Of a stretch of DNA of 64,000 nucleotides, positions 12,190 through 24,995 are shown in pieces. The translations under genes were made by a program, and so were the position numbers. The notes under the pieces were generated by a model, which was not told the origin of the DNA, did no database searches, and saw nothing but the letters and a program-made list of their open reading frames with translations. The DNA is from Nautilus pompilius. Lineage: Eukaryota; Mollusca; Cephalopoda; Nautilida; Nautilidae. Positions within the stretch are counted from its first letter, which is position 1. Each line of letters opens with the position of its first letter. Location: positions 2,356,001 through 2,420,000 of the forward strand of contig JACATO010000648.1 in the NCBI GenBank assembly GCA_018389105.1, given 5' to 3'.

Positions 12190-12334
12190 CATTTGTCAGT
12201 GTCCACACGCTCAGAATCTCTAGTTATTTCAAAACCGTAACCATTTCTCCTCTTAAATGGCTAAAACCAAAACTAAGTAAACCAGATATTTCTCATCTTT
12301 TCACTTGTTCAAATATTCTAAATCTTTAACACTG

Positions 12335-12478
12335 AGGTCAGACTGGCAGTGCTCAGGGACTGAGTTTGATCCTCTGTTGAGGGTCAGCCCATTTTGGTGT
12401 ATTATTCTGGCATTGTTTTCTCATTCTTCTTCACCAGCGCGCCATGTAAGTTTCTGTTCAAATATAAAAATGAAGAGT
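12335..12478 (+). repeat. tRNA-derived SINE copy
   Basis: An A-box-like GGTCAGACTGGCAGTGCTCAG and a B-box-like GAGTTTGATCCTC lie in tRNA-like spacing. They are followed by a body ending in the tail CTTCTTCACCAGCG...TTTCTGTTC...ATAAAAATGAAG, which recurs with variation at 22.6, 24.8, 30.3 and 35.3 kb. The shared tail plus pol III boxes defines one SINE family. Confidence 0.65.
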
Positions 12479-13499
12479 TCCAGTAAGGATTATTTCCCTG
12501 CAGCGCTCTTTAGCAGATAGCTGCAGCAATAGTCTCCCTTTGTAGAGACTGGTGAACAAAAAATAAACACCACCTGGAAACATTTTGGATGAATGTGTGC
12601 TGAACCCTTTCTCATATTTCCATATTTTATTTTTCATAAAGCTTTTGTACCTGCGTGATGTATGCCAGGTAGACACGTGTAGGACTTAAGAAGTTTTTAA
12701 AAGATATTTATTTTTTGTTCCATTAAATTAGAAGTGCTATCTTTTGGTATGCAAAGTTGACCACACTTCGGTCAACAAACACTAATTCTATTTTTTAAGA
12801 ATAAATAAAATGCCGTGTGAAGAAAAGGAGCAATCAACAGCAACAAAATTATTATTATTTGACAGTAGACAGTTATCAGTCTGTGGTTGCTGCTAATATG
12901 CTTTTTGTCCACTTTTCTTAATTTTAGCTGGACAGAAATGCTCATTAGTTTCAGGTTTTAATTCTTGTTGTTCATCTTTTTTAAAATTTATTTCTGGTGT
13001 CCCCCGTTTTATGATAAACTAATATTTCCTTGTTTTTTTAATCATGTTTATATATACAGCAGTTCTAATTAATGGGATAACTGGGAAAGTCAGCGATACT
13101 AACAACACGTGCGCGTGAATATTCCCCAAAAGAAAATTTAAATTTAATTAAAATATAAAACTAAAATTAAACTTGCAAATTCAAGAACACATAGTTGCAT
13201 TTGCATGCTCAATTGTTTTTAACATTGGTTTCATCATTAAATGAACTTTGATTTTCATGCTGCAATTACAGCTGTTGCTGAATGTTAGAAATTTTTTGAA
13301 AGATTTTATTGCTATCACATCTGCTTCTATCCAGCATAGCTACACAAACAATTGGTACTTGAAATCTATGGCACCCTCTCATAATAATTTGGTAGACTGT
13401 TTTTATTACAATATGTTAATTTATTGCAGAAAATGGCAAAAAGAGACACAGAATAGTAAAATTCTTTATGTTAGTGCATGGTCAAAACTACCTTTTACA
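12479..13499. other. non-coding stretch
   Basis: AT-rich, with no supported feature. A 97-residue open frame at 13248-13541 has no motif and partly overlaps the 3' end of the Tc1 relic on the other strand. Confidence 0.5.
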
Positions 13500-14240
13500 G
13501 CACCAAAAAAACATTTATCCCATCTGGCATCAAATCATTAAGATTCTGTGACATGGTCTGGTCCAGGTCCCCCATATATATGACAGTTTCTATTAATTCC
13601 ATCATATTGACAGGTAGATCACTGCTCACGCAGGTGTTTGATTGAATTCATATCAGAGGGCTTGGGGTACCTAGCAAAGAAGTTGAACACCCTGAATTCC
13701 CTTCATACTATGGTCACGTGAGAGGTATGGAATGTAATGTCATTCTTCTAAAGAACATGGCATAAAATCTGAATATGACTTGTTAGTACAGGGATAGAAG
13801 ATGTTTCTTTTCAATCGCAGTGCACCAAGCAGAATTAAGATGTCCTTTGATAAACATCAATTCCATTTTTTCACCATGCTAGATTGCAACCCATACATCA
13901 ACACTTCTGCCTCTATACTTGTTTGTGGGCTGAAGATCTTTTGTACAACCTCCTCAATATGCAGATGCAACCTCTGGTTATGAACTGCTAAAAATAAGAC
14001 TCATTAGAGAAGAGTACACATCAAAAATTCTAGATGGCCTTGCCAGATAATAACTTCTGATCGGGCATTTCAAAGCATTTTGTTCCTATTAGACAAAAGG
14101 AATTTCTTGCATTCTATACTTCATTTATAGCCTGGCCAATGTCAACAAGAGAGCTTTGACAATGGATGTAGGTGTCACTACTGATGGTCTTCCAAGTTGC
14201 TTTGTTGAAATGACAAGATCTTTGGCAATCTTCATTGACC
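13500..14240 (-). pseudogene. Tc1-like transposase relic
   Basis: Read on the minus strand with frameshifts and stops, the parts of a Tc1 transposase appear in order. TKQLGRPSVVTPTSIVKALL (about 14200-14140) resembles the N-terminal linker with its GRP motif. GRSVDVWVAI-stop-HGEKMELMFIKG (13.9 kb) corresponds to the catalytic GGSVMVWG...G.G.L.FI.G block. RYPKPSDMNSIKHLREQ (13.65 kb) corresponds to the conserved SPDLNPIEHLW motif, with its key residues altered. GDLDQTMSQNLNDLMP (13.55 kb) corresponds to the C-terminal IPQ...L..SMP segment. It is inactive. I did not find its terminal repeats. Confidence 0.75.
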
Positions 14241-17200
14241 AAGGCCATACTAAATGGCCTAAAGCAGGTAAACTGAAAAATACTGCAGAATCTCTCTGTT
14301 TTTGGTATAGAGATAATACCCATTTACCTAAATTGTGTAGTGTCTAGTCAAAAACATTTATTTATGGGGGGGTTGCCAGATTAATATGGCACAACACTGT
14401 ATGTTTTATAACTGTATGATGGATTAAAAAAATCTACTGACACTACCACAATGACTAATTTCAGAATCTTGTTGTATCCTTTTGTTCAACTGTAAGTTCT
14501 AGTACTTGCCATAGTGTGAAAGATCCATGTGCACAGATCCAGACATAATGGGACATAGCTTTCGGATCTTGATTTACGGTTAACAAAAGGAGCGATTTGA
14601 CTGCAGCTATCTTTACCACAGAGTCATAGTACAGCGAGGAATAACAGCTAAAACTGGAAGGAAAAACAAATAAAAAACCTGCCTCGATTAAGGAAAACTT
14701 GCACATTAAAGAGATGCATTACAAAAGAGTTCCATAACAAAATTTATCAGCATAATCTAGACTGGTGATGAAAAAGGCATAAAACATTTTCAGAAAGCCG
14801 CATGGTGCTTTGCTTTATGCTAACTGCCATATTTTCAGATAAAGACGGCTTTTCTACAAAAGCAACTTCAATTGATTTTCGATTCCGAGAGATAAATCCA
14901 TTACTGGATGTTTCTCCTGTGTGCCTAGGTATTCATGGTCTTTGTGGCAGGCCACACCATTCTTTGACATGGGTATCTAAGCATTCTTTCATCTCTGAAG
15001 CATCTAGTGGTTTATAGTAAATAACTTATCTTTTGTCTGGCAAATGGAAGTGGTACACCCATTTTACTCTTTTAAAACTGTGCAGAAAATTTGAAAAAGA
15101 ATGTATCAAATCACATCATCTAAAACATGAACTGGGACCTATGCAGCTGATTGAAACAATCCCACACTTGAAAGCCACTTTAAGTATTTTTAATTTTTAA
15201 AAAAAAACATAAAAGTAATTAACCCTGTTGACTTTTTTTGAACTCATTATTTATTGGATTCTTTTGTTTATAAAACCATTAAACAAACTGACTTTAGTAT
15301 TAACGAATTATAACTTAAAGAAGAAACCAGCTAAATAATTTTTTGTTTGAAAATTAAACATAAAAGGTTAACAATAAATTATATTGGGTATTAGTTGACC
15401 CATCTTATTTGTTTTGGTGATGGGATCATTTGTGCCAAGCTTTCTACTCTAAGAAGCCTTAAATTTGCTATAACATCCCATCAGTTACAATCAATGATGT
15501 AATGTCAAGAAACCATGTAGCCAACGGTTGATGAACTAATCATCTGACTTCACAAGCAAGTTAATGATGCACTAACAGGATGTACAAGTAGTCAGTGAGA
15601 CAACATGTTGTAAGCAATATATGTCCTGATATCAGCAGAGGTGGTTCGAAATTTTCAGACATCCCACAGTTTTCTGCTGTTCTTCTAAGGTAATGAAGAG
15701 AACGGAAAATTAATTGCCACAGCAGCAGTTATACTAATGTTCATGCATTGCCAGCAAGTATAGCTAATAGGGATAGAATTGCACTGCTGGCCCTTTCTCT
15801 CCCCTTGGGACTCTTGTATGGTTTCATGCCTCTTTCTAACTACTAACTCCAGTGGTGTAACAAATGATTTCTTTTTTAATACCAGTTGGAACAATCACCA
15901 AGACAGGGGGTGACAAAGCATCTAAAATAGAAAAATGATGCTTACTCATGTCTTCACAGGCTGCACTGGCCTCTTGCTGCTGCTACAGATGTACACTGAC
16001 AGGTCACTAACAAGCATCCAAGTTTTTCACCCATAATTTAAAAAAACAAACAAACAAGACTAGAATTAAAAACTCAGGTAATCATTCAAATCTACACGGA
16101 TGGATATTTACCATTTTCTTTCTGCTGTCAGTGCATGGGTAAGGTTTTCAGACAGCACATCTCCTTCCCCTGACACCTGGCCTTTGTGCTACAAATAATT
16201 ATCTCTACGAAGTTCCTTCATTAAATGATGAAAACAACTTTTTCTCTTTTAGGGCTAAAAGCGGAAAGCAGCACATTTTAGGGAGAAAATAGGTGCACTG
16301 ATGGATTCTCTGTGCTGGACAATCTTTCTGTCATCACCTGGTTTTGTACCATTAAGACAACAGCTGCATGGTGCACTACAAGTGAAAATGGGAAAAGAAT
16401 AAAATCGCATGACACCAGATCTGCATGCATAGTCAGGTGTCACCATAAAGTTTTAATTAAACCCCAAAATTCCAATAAAATGCATATTTTAGATGGTGTA
16501 TTTTTTTTTAAATATTGAATTAATTTTTACTATAATCATTATTACTTCAATGTTAATCATTCTTATTTTATTAATAAAAAAATATCAACTAACTAGTTGT
16601 CGTTAAGTATAGCAACGGGTTCCTTTTGAAAATTGTTCATTAGAAGGTTACAATCAGGCAGGTTCTTAGGCCTGCACACACCCCCATACACTTTCCCCCT
16701 AAGCTGTGCAGTCTTCTAATCCATCTCCATGTACACACCACACTTTAATGGGAATTAAATACTCTTATCATCTGTTTTTATTTTCAAGGAATGTCTGCTT
16801 CAGCATCAGTCTCTATAGAGATCCAACCCACCATCATCACCAGCAACTCTCGAAGGTTTGTCTAATCACCCTTTAATCCTTCAGGCTTTTTCAAAATCTT
16901 TGCCGTAAGTAATTCGTAAAATCTATGTTTTTAAATGCTTTGCCCACATTCAAAGGAAAAATATCGAGATGACGATTTAAAGATACATGGAAGGCTTCAA
17001 GTAGCACTGGGGTCTGAACACAATAGATGAAAGCATTGAAATACCCTGTAAGAGATTTTTTTTTTTTTTTTAAACTTTAGACAGAGATGCTATCAGCAAA
17101 GAAGATGATAGCAAAGAGGATTACTTTCCAGAAAGCCAGCATTCTGCAGCAGCAGACCATACTTATAAGTCCCAAGGAAGAAAAGATAAACATTTTAATT

Positions 17201-18119
17201 GCCTTCAGAAATAGTTTTTCCTCAAATGTTTTCCCATGACAAACACATCAATAATTAGAGAGGACTGCTGAAGATTCTTGATGGTCCCCCCCCCACTGGC
17301 TTTGTTAAAGCTGATATGCTTATCCAATTAAAGCAATAAACTTCTTGTTAGATAATCTTAGAGAGATGGAATCTTTGAATAGACAACAGTCCTCCTTTAA
17401 GTGAAAGTGAAAGAAAGCTGGGTGTGGCAAAGGGGGAAGAGGAAAAAAAGGATAAACTAGATTTTTTAAAAAAAAAAAACGCAATGCATTGTAAGCGCCA
17501 AGATTCCTTTCTCCTTAAGTTACAGATTTACAAAACTCTTTTTTGGAGGGGGGGGAAGGTTTGACAAAAAGTTAAATTAAAAGCTGTTATACCTAGCAAA
17601 ACAGTGAAAGTAGTGATTTGTAAACAACGCCACATTTCATAACAAACATTTTTGAGGTCTTAACTGGTTTACCAGGCATTCAAACAACAAACTTTGGGAA
17701 TTACTTTAAAAGTTTAATAAAAAAAAAAAAAACAGAATTTGTCTCCCTTTGATTTTTTTTTTTTTTCTTTTAAGGGATAGCAATTCTTGTGAAATAATAC
17801 CATAATTAACAGCATCCTACCATATCAATTTAGCCACCTTTGTAAATGAATGTATTTGACCAAAGCTGAGATATTCCATGTGATGGGCAGATAACCAAAC
17901 CAGTGCGCTACCATACCAAAACCAGGAGAATTCTCTGTTCAGAAGGGGCCAGAGTTAACTTTGCAAAAGTTTTGACATTCCTTGTGAATGTGTTTCCAAT
18001 ACTTATCATGTATGCACTTATTATTCGTTTTCTGATATAATCTATGTAACAGAATAAGCAAAGAATGATCCGTGTAAGAAACCCCTTCTGTACAATACAA
18101 ATAAAACACTTTCAGAAGT
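14241..18119. other. non-coding stretch
   Basis: About 3.9 kb of AT-rich DNA with poly-A/T and short poly-G/C runs (for example near 17287 and 17551). Open frames here are short and unrecognisable. Confidence 0.55.
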
Positions 18120-18560
18120 CATGTCTTTGATAAGTCCAGGTTTTAGAAATTCATGTCTGGAAGGTATACTCAGGTCTGGAGATTTAATGAAAACCTGTCT
18201 TCAGCCCGCAGTCAAGTATGAAGGAAGCAGCATTGTGAAATAAGCTGTAATCTGGCATGGTGGAAAGATACAAACATTTGTCATGTTCTTCAGGATGATG
18301 CTGCTATATCCCTTGTCTTTTGCATAACTACAGTCTAAGGAACCAAGGCATTCAGCTTCTTTCCCAAAGTATGAGAACCCCAAACTCCTGATATGAATCC
18401 AATCAAACACCCGTGACAGCAACTGGATTGTTATCTAAGAGCGGGTAATGCAGAGTAGACCATGATACAAAATTTCGGTGAATCAGTGACAGACAGGATA
18501 GAGGCTCTTCCTGCTGAAAGAGGCGTCTCATTCAAATATTCACATAAAGTTTTGTTCTAC
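18120..18560 (+). pseudogene. second Tc1-like transposase relic
   Basis: On the plus strand, with stops and frameshifts: PAVKYEGSSIVK-stop-AVIWHGGK (about 18210-18265) matches the GGSVMVW...G block, VLQDDAAISLV (about 18285) matches the QQDNARPH.A motif, and PNSPDMNPIKHP (about 18375) matches SPDLNPIEHLW. A following stretch (QLDCYLRAGNAE) fits the region after that motif. It lies in the opposite orientation to the 14-kb copy and differs from it in sequence, so it is a separate old insertion. Confidence 0.72.
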
Positions 18561-19084
18561 ATATATAACATGTCACCAAATGCATGTATTCAAATTAAAT
18601 TTATAAAGAGACTGAGGTCATCTTAGTTCAAAAATGATCTAAAGTCATAATGATGAACACTAATCAACAACCTATTAATATGTTTGTTTTGCCATTATTT
18701 CAACAAGATGGCAGTCACCTATATATCAAACTTTTTTTTTTAACTTTACTACCAACCACAGACGAATCAACTTGCAAATAAAACTGGGGTAAAAGTATGT
18801 GTCTTAGACTAATTCAAAGTATGCTGTTTTCATATCTGAAATCAGAATTAACCCAATACACAAGGATTTTTAGTTACAGAAATCAATGGAAATCTAATGT
18901 TATATATTTTGAGCGTTCTATTTAGCACTGTGTACACACAGCAGGCTACGCAGGAGAAGCACATGGTTGCCTGCTTCTTACATGTACACACACAAGTTGC
19001 TTGTGCTTGTGGAATAGCTGAGAATATGCAAATCACTATAAGATCAAAGAATGGTCGTCAAGAGCAGACCATACTCCAGGAAAA

Positions 19085-19640
19085 TTCAATGTGCAACATG
19101 TGTCACTGGTTTGTCTGCAAAGAATATTTCTTCCACCGCTGCATATAGAGCTGGGCCTAATGAAGAGCTTTGTAAAGGCGATGAGTGTTGAAGGTGTGGG
19201 ATTTCTTTATCTGAAAGAAAAACTTGTTGCAATTTTATGCCAAGTTGAAGGATGGAATATTTGTTGGACCATAAATTCGTGATTTATTTTCCAATCCAGT
19301 CCTCCAGTTCAGGCTCAACCCGTTGGAGCTGGCTGCATGGGAGGCTTTCAGACCGGTAGTCCACAATTTCCTCGGGAAGTCGTTCAAGACATGATAAAAG
19401 CCTTTGAAGAAATGGGCTGCTGTATGTCGCTGAACTTGCATTTTCTTCATTTACACTTGGATTTCTTCCCAGCCAACCTTGGTGCTGTGAGTGCTGAGCA
19501 TGGTGAGAGGTTCCAACACATAAAGGCAATGGAGACCCGTTATCAGGGAGATTCAACTCCAACATGATGGGGGACTGTTGTCGGTATCTTCAGAGACAAA
19601 CCAATGCTATTCACTAACGTAAAATCAAGTCCTTAAAGCA
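19085..19640 (+). pseudogene. 5'-truncated relic of the same family as the 45-kb gene
   Basis: Coding-like segments in shifting frames reproduce the C-terminal part of the family seen intact at its N terminus at 45.1 kb. In order: FLPPLHIELGLMKSFVKAM (19.14 kb), LKDGIFVGP (19.25 kb), LNPLELAAWEAFRPVVHNFL (19.31-19.37 kb), MGCCMSLNLHFLHLHLDFFP (19.41-19.47 kb), AVSAEHGERFQ (19.49 kb) and a final NMMGDCCRYLQR (about 19.56 kb). The counterpart at 46.2-46.7 kb reads MTPLHIKLGLLKLVIKDL and, further on, a DFFKEN...FSEEHGK...MMGDY block. The zinc-knuckle N terminus is missing. This shows the family is multicopy in this genome. Confidence 0.75.
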
Positions 19641-20129
19641 TTTCTAAACAGTTAACGTATACTTTATATGGTGTGTTTATGTTGTTCAATGTGTTTGAGC
19701 TTATGCATAACAGTTACTCTACAATATACAATGTGTTTATATTGGGAAATGAGTTTATTTTTTTTTTTTTTTTGCAATTTGGAGATGTGCTGGATTTATT
19801 GATAAACGACGACTGACAACGACATTTATCTGTAACTACAAATCCTGATGGGGCTGGGTCAATTCTGACTCCAGATTTGGAATCAGCTGCTGCTTGAGTT
19901 GATAAAGGACACCTGCACATACCTCAGAAGCAGATGAAAAGTTATTTTTTGTTGTCCACCGTAACCACAGAAGTCCAATTTGAACAATCCAACTTTTTCA
20001 TTTTCTGCTGTCATCATCATCTACAGCCATGAATGCAGCTGATGAGATGGCGAAGCACCACAGTTAACAAGTGTTATCATTCTCATACCTTATGGAGTTT
20101 AGCATCTGTCTTCAGCAGAAAATGGAAGG

Positions 20130-20335
20130 TCCCTAACAGAACTACTCTGGTTAGCTTTAGCAGGAAATGAAGAGCCTGGGGCAAACTCTGTGCTGGCAGG
20201 ACTGGTAGAGAAGAGTAAAAGAGGAAAGCTTTGCCAAACCAAGTCAGTCTCCAATGGGAATTGAACTTGGGCCTTTTGCCACAGCAGGCTGACACACTAT
20301 CCTCCACCTAATCAAATGGTGAGCTAAAAATCCTC
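20130..20335 (-). repeat. tRNA-derived SINE copy
   Basis: On the minus strand an A-box-like TAGTGTGTCAGCCTGCTG and a B-box-like GCCCAAGTTCAATTCCC are spaced as in a tRNA, followed by a body and a tail resembling the SINE tail described at 12.4 kb. Confidence 0.6.
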
Positions 20336-21140
20336 AAAGGCCCCTGTCAACATCTTTTATTTTGAATGACATTTCTGATAAAATGAAAAGTGCTAACACT
20401 GTTCCTCCTTCAGCTTGCTTTGGAAATGTGCCAACATTGAAAGGAAAAACGGGGGGGAGGACATGATATCATCACTGATTAATCTAATTCGTTATGGTAC
20501 ACACAAGACCACCAGACTTACAATTCTTCTGTCATTACTTTTATCAACAAAAAATAAAAAAATTTAAATGCAGCATGCAAATTAGCTTCATCAAAACATT
20601 GCTTCCACTCCATAAGCAGTTCCCTTACATTGATACATGTCTAACCCAACATTATTTACAAAACATATGATGACCAAAGCCTAAACACTCCATCAATTAG
20701 AGAAATTGCATTTAAAAAACCAGAAACTGTAGAATAAAAATGACAAAAGATGTGGCAAACAGAAAAGCGAGTAAACAATTTTTGCTGAGAAATCATTTGA
20801 ACAGAAGAACCACCCAACTAAAAATTTCACATTTTTTTGTTTTTTTGCAAACAAGACAAACAAAATTCATCATCAAGCACTTCAGCCCTTTCCTTTAATG
20901 TTTTCCAGAAAGCTGAACAAAGCATTTGGGGGAAAGAGTCAGGATTTAGGCTGTTTTAATTTATGTTCTCTTCTCATCTGCTTGCAAGGTAAAACTTTGT
21001 AAACTCATTTGACCTTGATGCAAATGGCAAATTTTTTCTGACCCTTTGTAGCTGCTGCTCGTTTGTCTTCCTGCCGCAAGAAATAATGTAGGAACTTTGC
21101 TGAGGTTACTGTCTTGCAGGTAGACCAGGAGAAAAGGCGG
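20336..21140. other. non-coding stretch
   Basis: AT-rich DNA without a supported feature. Confidence 0.5.
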
Positions 21141-21149
21141 CTTAGTGAT

Positions 21150-21605
21150 AAATACTGCTGAGGCTAGAGAGACAGATCTTGCTGTGAAGTCCTACATCAT
21201 CTGCCTTTACTTAATTAAATGCCATTTATCCCAGCATCTAATTAAAACCTATCAATCAGAAGCAAGAGCAGTCCATCAAAAGAGTTGGTTTAAAGTTTTC
21301 TCTAGTCCGGCTGAGATATTAGTGGGGCAAATTAAGGAGACAGAGCCTCATCCTACTTCCTTTCACTCTTTCCAGCTTCATTAAAAGCTTATACTTCTCA
21401 TCTGGAAACACTCACATTCTCACACTGGTTATTAGCGAGGAATTGAATTATGACTATCTAAACAGGCGAGTTGGCTTAAAATGACTGTCTTCATCCAAAG
21501 ACAAATTGTTTAAGATGCTGCTAAATGTGAGGCCAGCCAATAAATGATGCAATAAATTTCCCTGCTATTTGTACACAGGACCAACAGCAGGGAAATTACT
21601 GATAA
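21150..21605. promoter_or_regulatory. candidate conserved non-coding element
   Basis: A high-complexity block without homopolymers, unlike its flanks. It contains several homeodomain-type cores: TTAATTAAAT (21211), TAATTAAAAC (21240) and ATCAATCA (21250). A CAGCAGGGAAAT near 21585 is inversely matched by ATTTCCCTGCT near 21557, giving a short hairpin. Regulatory function is inference from composition and motif density alone. Confidence 0.3.
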
Positions 21606-21758
21606 GGTTTGTCTTTAATGTCCACTTATCACTCAGCTCTGATTTGGCATGAATACAAAAGTATTTCAAAGGTAAACTTCTTTAAAGTCGGCACAGTTTT
21701 AACATCTATCACTGGTATTTATGTTCCTGTTTTACTGCTAAGATTACTAATTGCAAAT

Positions 21759-21798
21759 ACACACACACACACACACATACACACAAATATATATATAA
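21759..21798. repeat. (AC)n / (TA)n microsatellite
   Basis: Roughly twelve CA dinucleotides, then ATACACACAAATATATATATA. Confidence 0.9.
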
Positions 21799-22539
21799 AA
21801 GAAATAATAAATTAAGTCTTCACAGTAAAGATATAACCATTTTGTGTTTTTTGTATAGCCAGGGAAAAGTCAGACTCCTGGGTGAGACAGTACTTTGGTA
21901 TATCTAAGCAAGTGATATCAGAATCCCAGACACCTCACAAAACTATGGCACACATGCAGTTGCTTCTACGATCTTCTTGATGTGACTTTTACCATTACGT
22001 GTTTGAAAAGTACTGAACATTTACCAAAATTCTCTTGAAATTCATGATGCAGATAAGTTGTTGCAAATTAAAAAAAAATTTTTTTTCATTTAGCTATGAA
22101 AGAAATCAAGTTTCTCTGTTAACAGGTATCCATCATACTCCGTTAACCCTCTGTACACCGTGTCAATTTTTTTTTACCTCCCTTATACCATTCCAGCCTA
22201 GAGGCACTAGTTAGTACTTGTGTTGAACTGGTTGTATGTTTAGTCAATGCACTTGTGATACAAAGCATGTGGAGCTGCAGCAATTTATAGATTTGTCATC
22301 ACAAAAAGTTACATTATTGAAAATAATACCATGTATCACAACCCTATGGCTCAACCTGTTATGGTCTGTGTGGCATACAAAGAGTTAAATTGAATTAAAC
22401 TCTGGCATTTAAAAACAACTTCATTTTTTTTGCATAAAAGGTAAGTGGTGGCAGGTGTACAGAATATGTAAATCTGGGAAACAATTGTTTCCATCTATAA
22501 TTGAGACTCCCTCTCCTCACCGAGTTTTAATTCTATTGG

Positions 22540-22615
22540 CATATCCCCCTGGCATTTTCTCACTCTACCACACCAGCCAGTCACATGAATTTCCATCCAC
22601 ATCTAAAAATAAAAT
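22540..22615 (+). repeat. SINE tail fragment
   Basis: The phrase ACACCAGCCAGTCACATGAA-TTTCCATCCACATCTAAAAA matches the tail of the 24.7-kb SINE copy (CATCAGCCAGCTCCATGAA-TTTTCTGTGG-TTTCCATTCACATCTAAAA). The pol III boxes are not recognisable in this copy. Confidence 0.55.
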
Positions 22616-23590
22616 GCTCTAGTAGAGATTTTTTGGGTACCTTTAACTCTTCATTGGCTTATACCATGTCCACCACTTGAGAGCCAACACCTTCTCCTCC
22701 GAGCTTGCAGCATCAGGGCAGAGGTCAGCAGAGCCAGCTTGCATTACTACACATAATCAGACAGTGGCGGCCATTGTTAATGCATCACCCAGTGTTTTTA
22801 AACAAAATTCTGGCTACCCGTTATGCATTGTATCATAAAAAATTCATTTTAAACATAACACAAAAAAAGGGGGGGGCTAGTTAAGTATTGCTGTAATATC
22901 ATAGGAGCCTAGGTACAGAATAAGCATCTCCAACACAGTACCAGTCTCCTGTGGAGCTGTAATAACTAAAGTGACAGTAGCAAACTGTAATAAATGCACA
23001 CGTTGCAATATTATTTTGACTAAAAAATATTATTTTAACAAAAAGAATACGTAAATGATAAACCAGAAAGAAAGCAAATGTCACTTTGTTGCACGAGTCA
23101 GGGCATAATTACCTTTAAATTTTTAAAAGTCATGTTTATTTTGAGTAATAGGATGACAGCAGCTGCCACTGCGCACTCACTGAGAGTACAGAGGGAAATG
23201 AGCAAATGTGAAATTTTATAGGTTTTAGAATGTTTGAGATTGGTTTATAAAACCAGCTACTAAAAGTGTAATCTTTCTGTGAGTTTTGAAACTCCAAGCT
23301 ACTTATTTATTGGTCCATTTATCCTTGCATATTATAGACCAGCAACTTCCACCACAGACCAGATGCAGATTTTCTCATTTGTATATCACTCGGTCTGCTT
23401 TCCGTAGACTTCATGTCTGAATTACCTGAACATATGCCCCCGGTCTCACTCAGACTGCCTGGCACTGGAAACCCCGTGGACTGTGACCTTGGCTTATTGG
23501 ATGGTTAGTATGACCAATGTCTGTCCACCTGCCATTATTGTCTTGGGCATCACAGCTTTTCTGTCCAGGCCATGAGTGAGGTCGAAATGG
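22616..23590. other. non-coding stretch
   Basis: AT-rich with no supported gene. A GC-balanced part at 23400-23590 is of ordinary complexity. Confidence 0.5.
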
Positions 23591-23830
23591 TTCATGCGAC
23601 CACCATCAAGTATTTACTAGTCATTGCAATGAGATGTTGATTCACACATCTCCCCTCCTGTCTCCTCATCAGCATGCAGCTCACATCCAGTTTCATTTAG
23701 CCATAATCCAAGGTCATGCTCTCTGTGAGACGTTGTTGGAGCTCAGTGACTGCATCAGCTCAGCAGCTGAATAGGCTGAAAACAGGCTGCTAATAAAATG
23801 GTAATATATATTGGCGTGACGATCATATTA
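23591..23830. promoter_or_regulatory. candidate regulatory block
   Basis: High-complexity sequence with a CCAAGGTCA nuclear-receptor half-site of the FTZ-F1/ERR type (23709), TCAGCTCAGCAGCTGAAT repeats (23755) and a homeodomain-like GCTAATAAAATGG (23789). Function is inferred only. Confidence 0.25.
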
Positions 23831-24684
23831 ATTCACTTGTTGGAATAGTGGAAAGTATTCTGGTGGAAACTTCTGGAAGGAAATGAAAGACGACCAACAT
23901 AAATTCCATCCATACAATATGATTGTACGAACATCTTAACAGCAAAAAATAAGCATTAGATATCGTGTTTCTGGATTTAATCACGAAACTGTTGCAATAA
24001 CGTAAAATGAAAGTAGTCATGCATATATGATTTTTAAATCAATATTTACTATGTAGTATGGAATCAACATATAGTTAGTTGGTTGCTTTTTATTTTATAA
24101 CTTAGGCTGTATTTATTAAAAGAATGGTCTATCTCACACACCTTTAACTTGTCATTATTTTAGTTTGTTTGTTGTTGTTGTTGTTTTTTTTTAAATTAGC
24201 AGTATATTTGAAAATTTTGTTAGAGAGAATAAATTCCAATAATTACTGTGCTTGTAGATATTCGTGTTCAGGCATAACCTGCTCCATACATTCAAGCAGG
24301 TTTTTAACTGTTCCATCTTACTGGTTGTCATCAGCAGTTAAATGGTCATAACTATCATGAGCTGCTCTGAGCCTAACACAATGTTGCTTTCTCACACTTT
24401 AATGGTGAGATCCGGTCTAGACATTTCTTTCTATTTTAGTTTCTATCATGTTTATTATACCTAGCATTTTATAAGACAAAATGATCGGCACTCCAATAGG
24501 CAAAACGAGAACCTTAAATACAGTCTTAAGATGAGTGCAGACTAATCGAATAAAGCATTTTTAGGGAAATGGAAATGAGGAGGAGTAGAGTCTTCGGTGT
24601 TTAGTGTGGGTTCATAACAATGTACACATTAGGATTCCATCATTTTTAAAGAAAACCCAATATAGCAGCTTGCAGGTAATACAC

Positions 24685-24848
24685 AGGAGGCTGGTGGTAA
24701 ACTACTGCACTGCTATGACTGCAGGGCCTGGCTTACATTCCCACAGGTGGCTGGCTCAATCTGGGGTACCTCTTCTTCTTCTTCATCAGCCAGCTCCATG
24801 AATTTTCTGTGGTTTCCATTCACATCTAAAAAATAAAGAATTATACTA
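24685..24848 (+). repeat. tRNA-derived SINE copy
   Basis: An A-box-like GGCTGGTGGTAAACTACTGC and a B-box-like GGCTTACATTCCC are followed by a body with CTTCTTCTTCTTCATCAGCC, the family tail CATGAATTTTCTGTGG-TTTCC-ATTCACATC, and an AAAAAATAAAG end. This is the best-preserved copy of the family in the window. Confidence 0.7.
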
Positions 24849-24884
24849 GAAGCTTTCGCTAGGTTCGTTAGATCAGTTGAAGTC

Positions 24885-24995
24885 AGAGCAGACTGGACAC
24901 TTTTGCAGTGTCACAGATCAAATCCCCAGGTGAGTGTTTCAGGTCCCAGCCTACTTAACACTCAAGTGCATCAGGAGACAAGTAACAATAATAAA
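24885..24995 (+). repeat. SINE head fragment
   Basis: GTCAGAGCAGACTGGACAC and GTCACAGATCAAATCCCCAG resemble the A and B boxes of the neighbouring SINE copy. The family tail is missing and the copy ends in an AATAATAAAG stretch. Confidence 0.45.

Noticed and set aside
13801..14347. Plus-strand open frames
   Set aside because: Shadow frames of the Tc1 relic on the minus strand.
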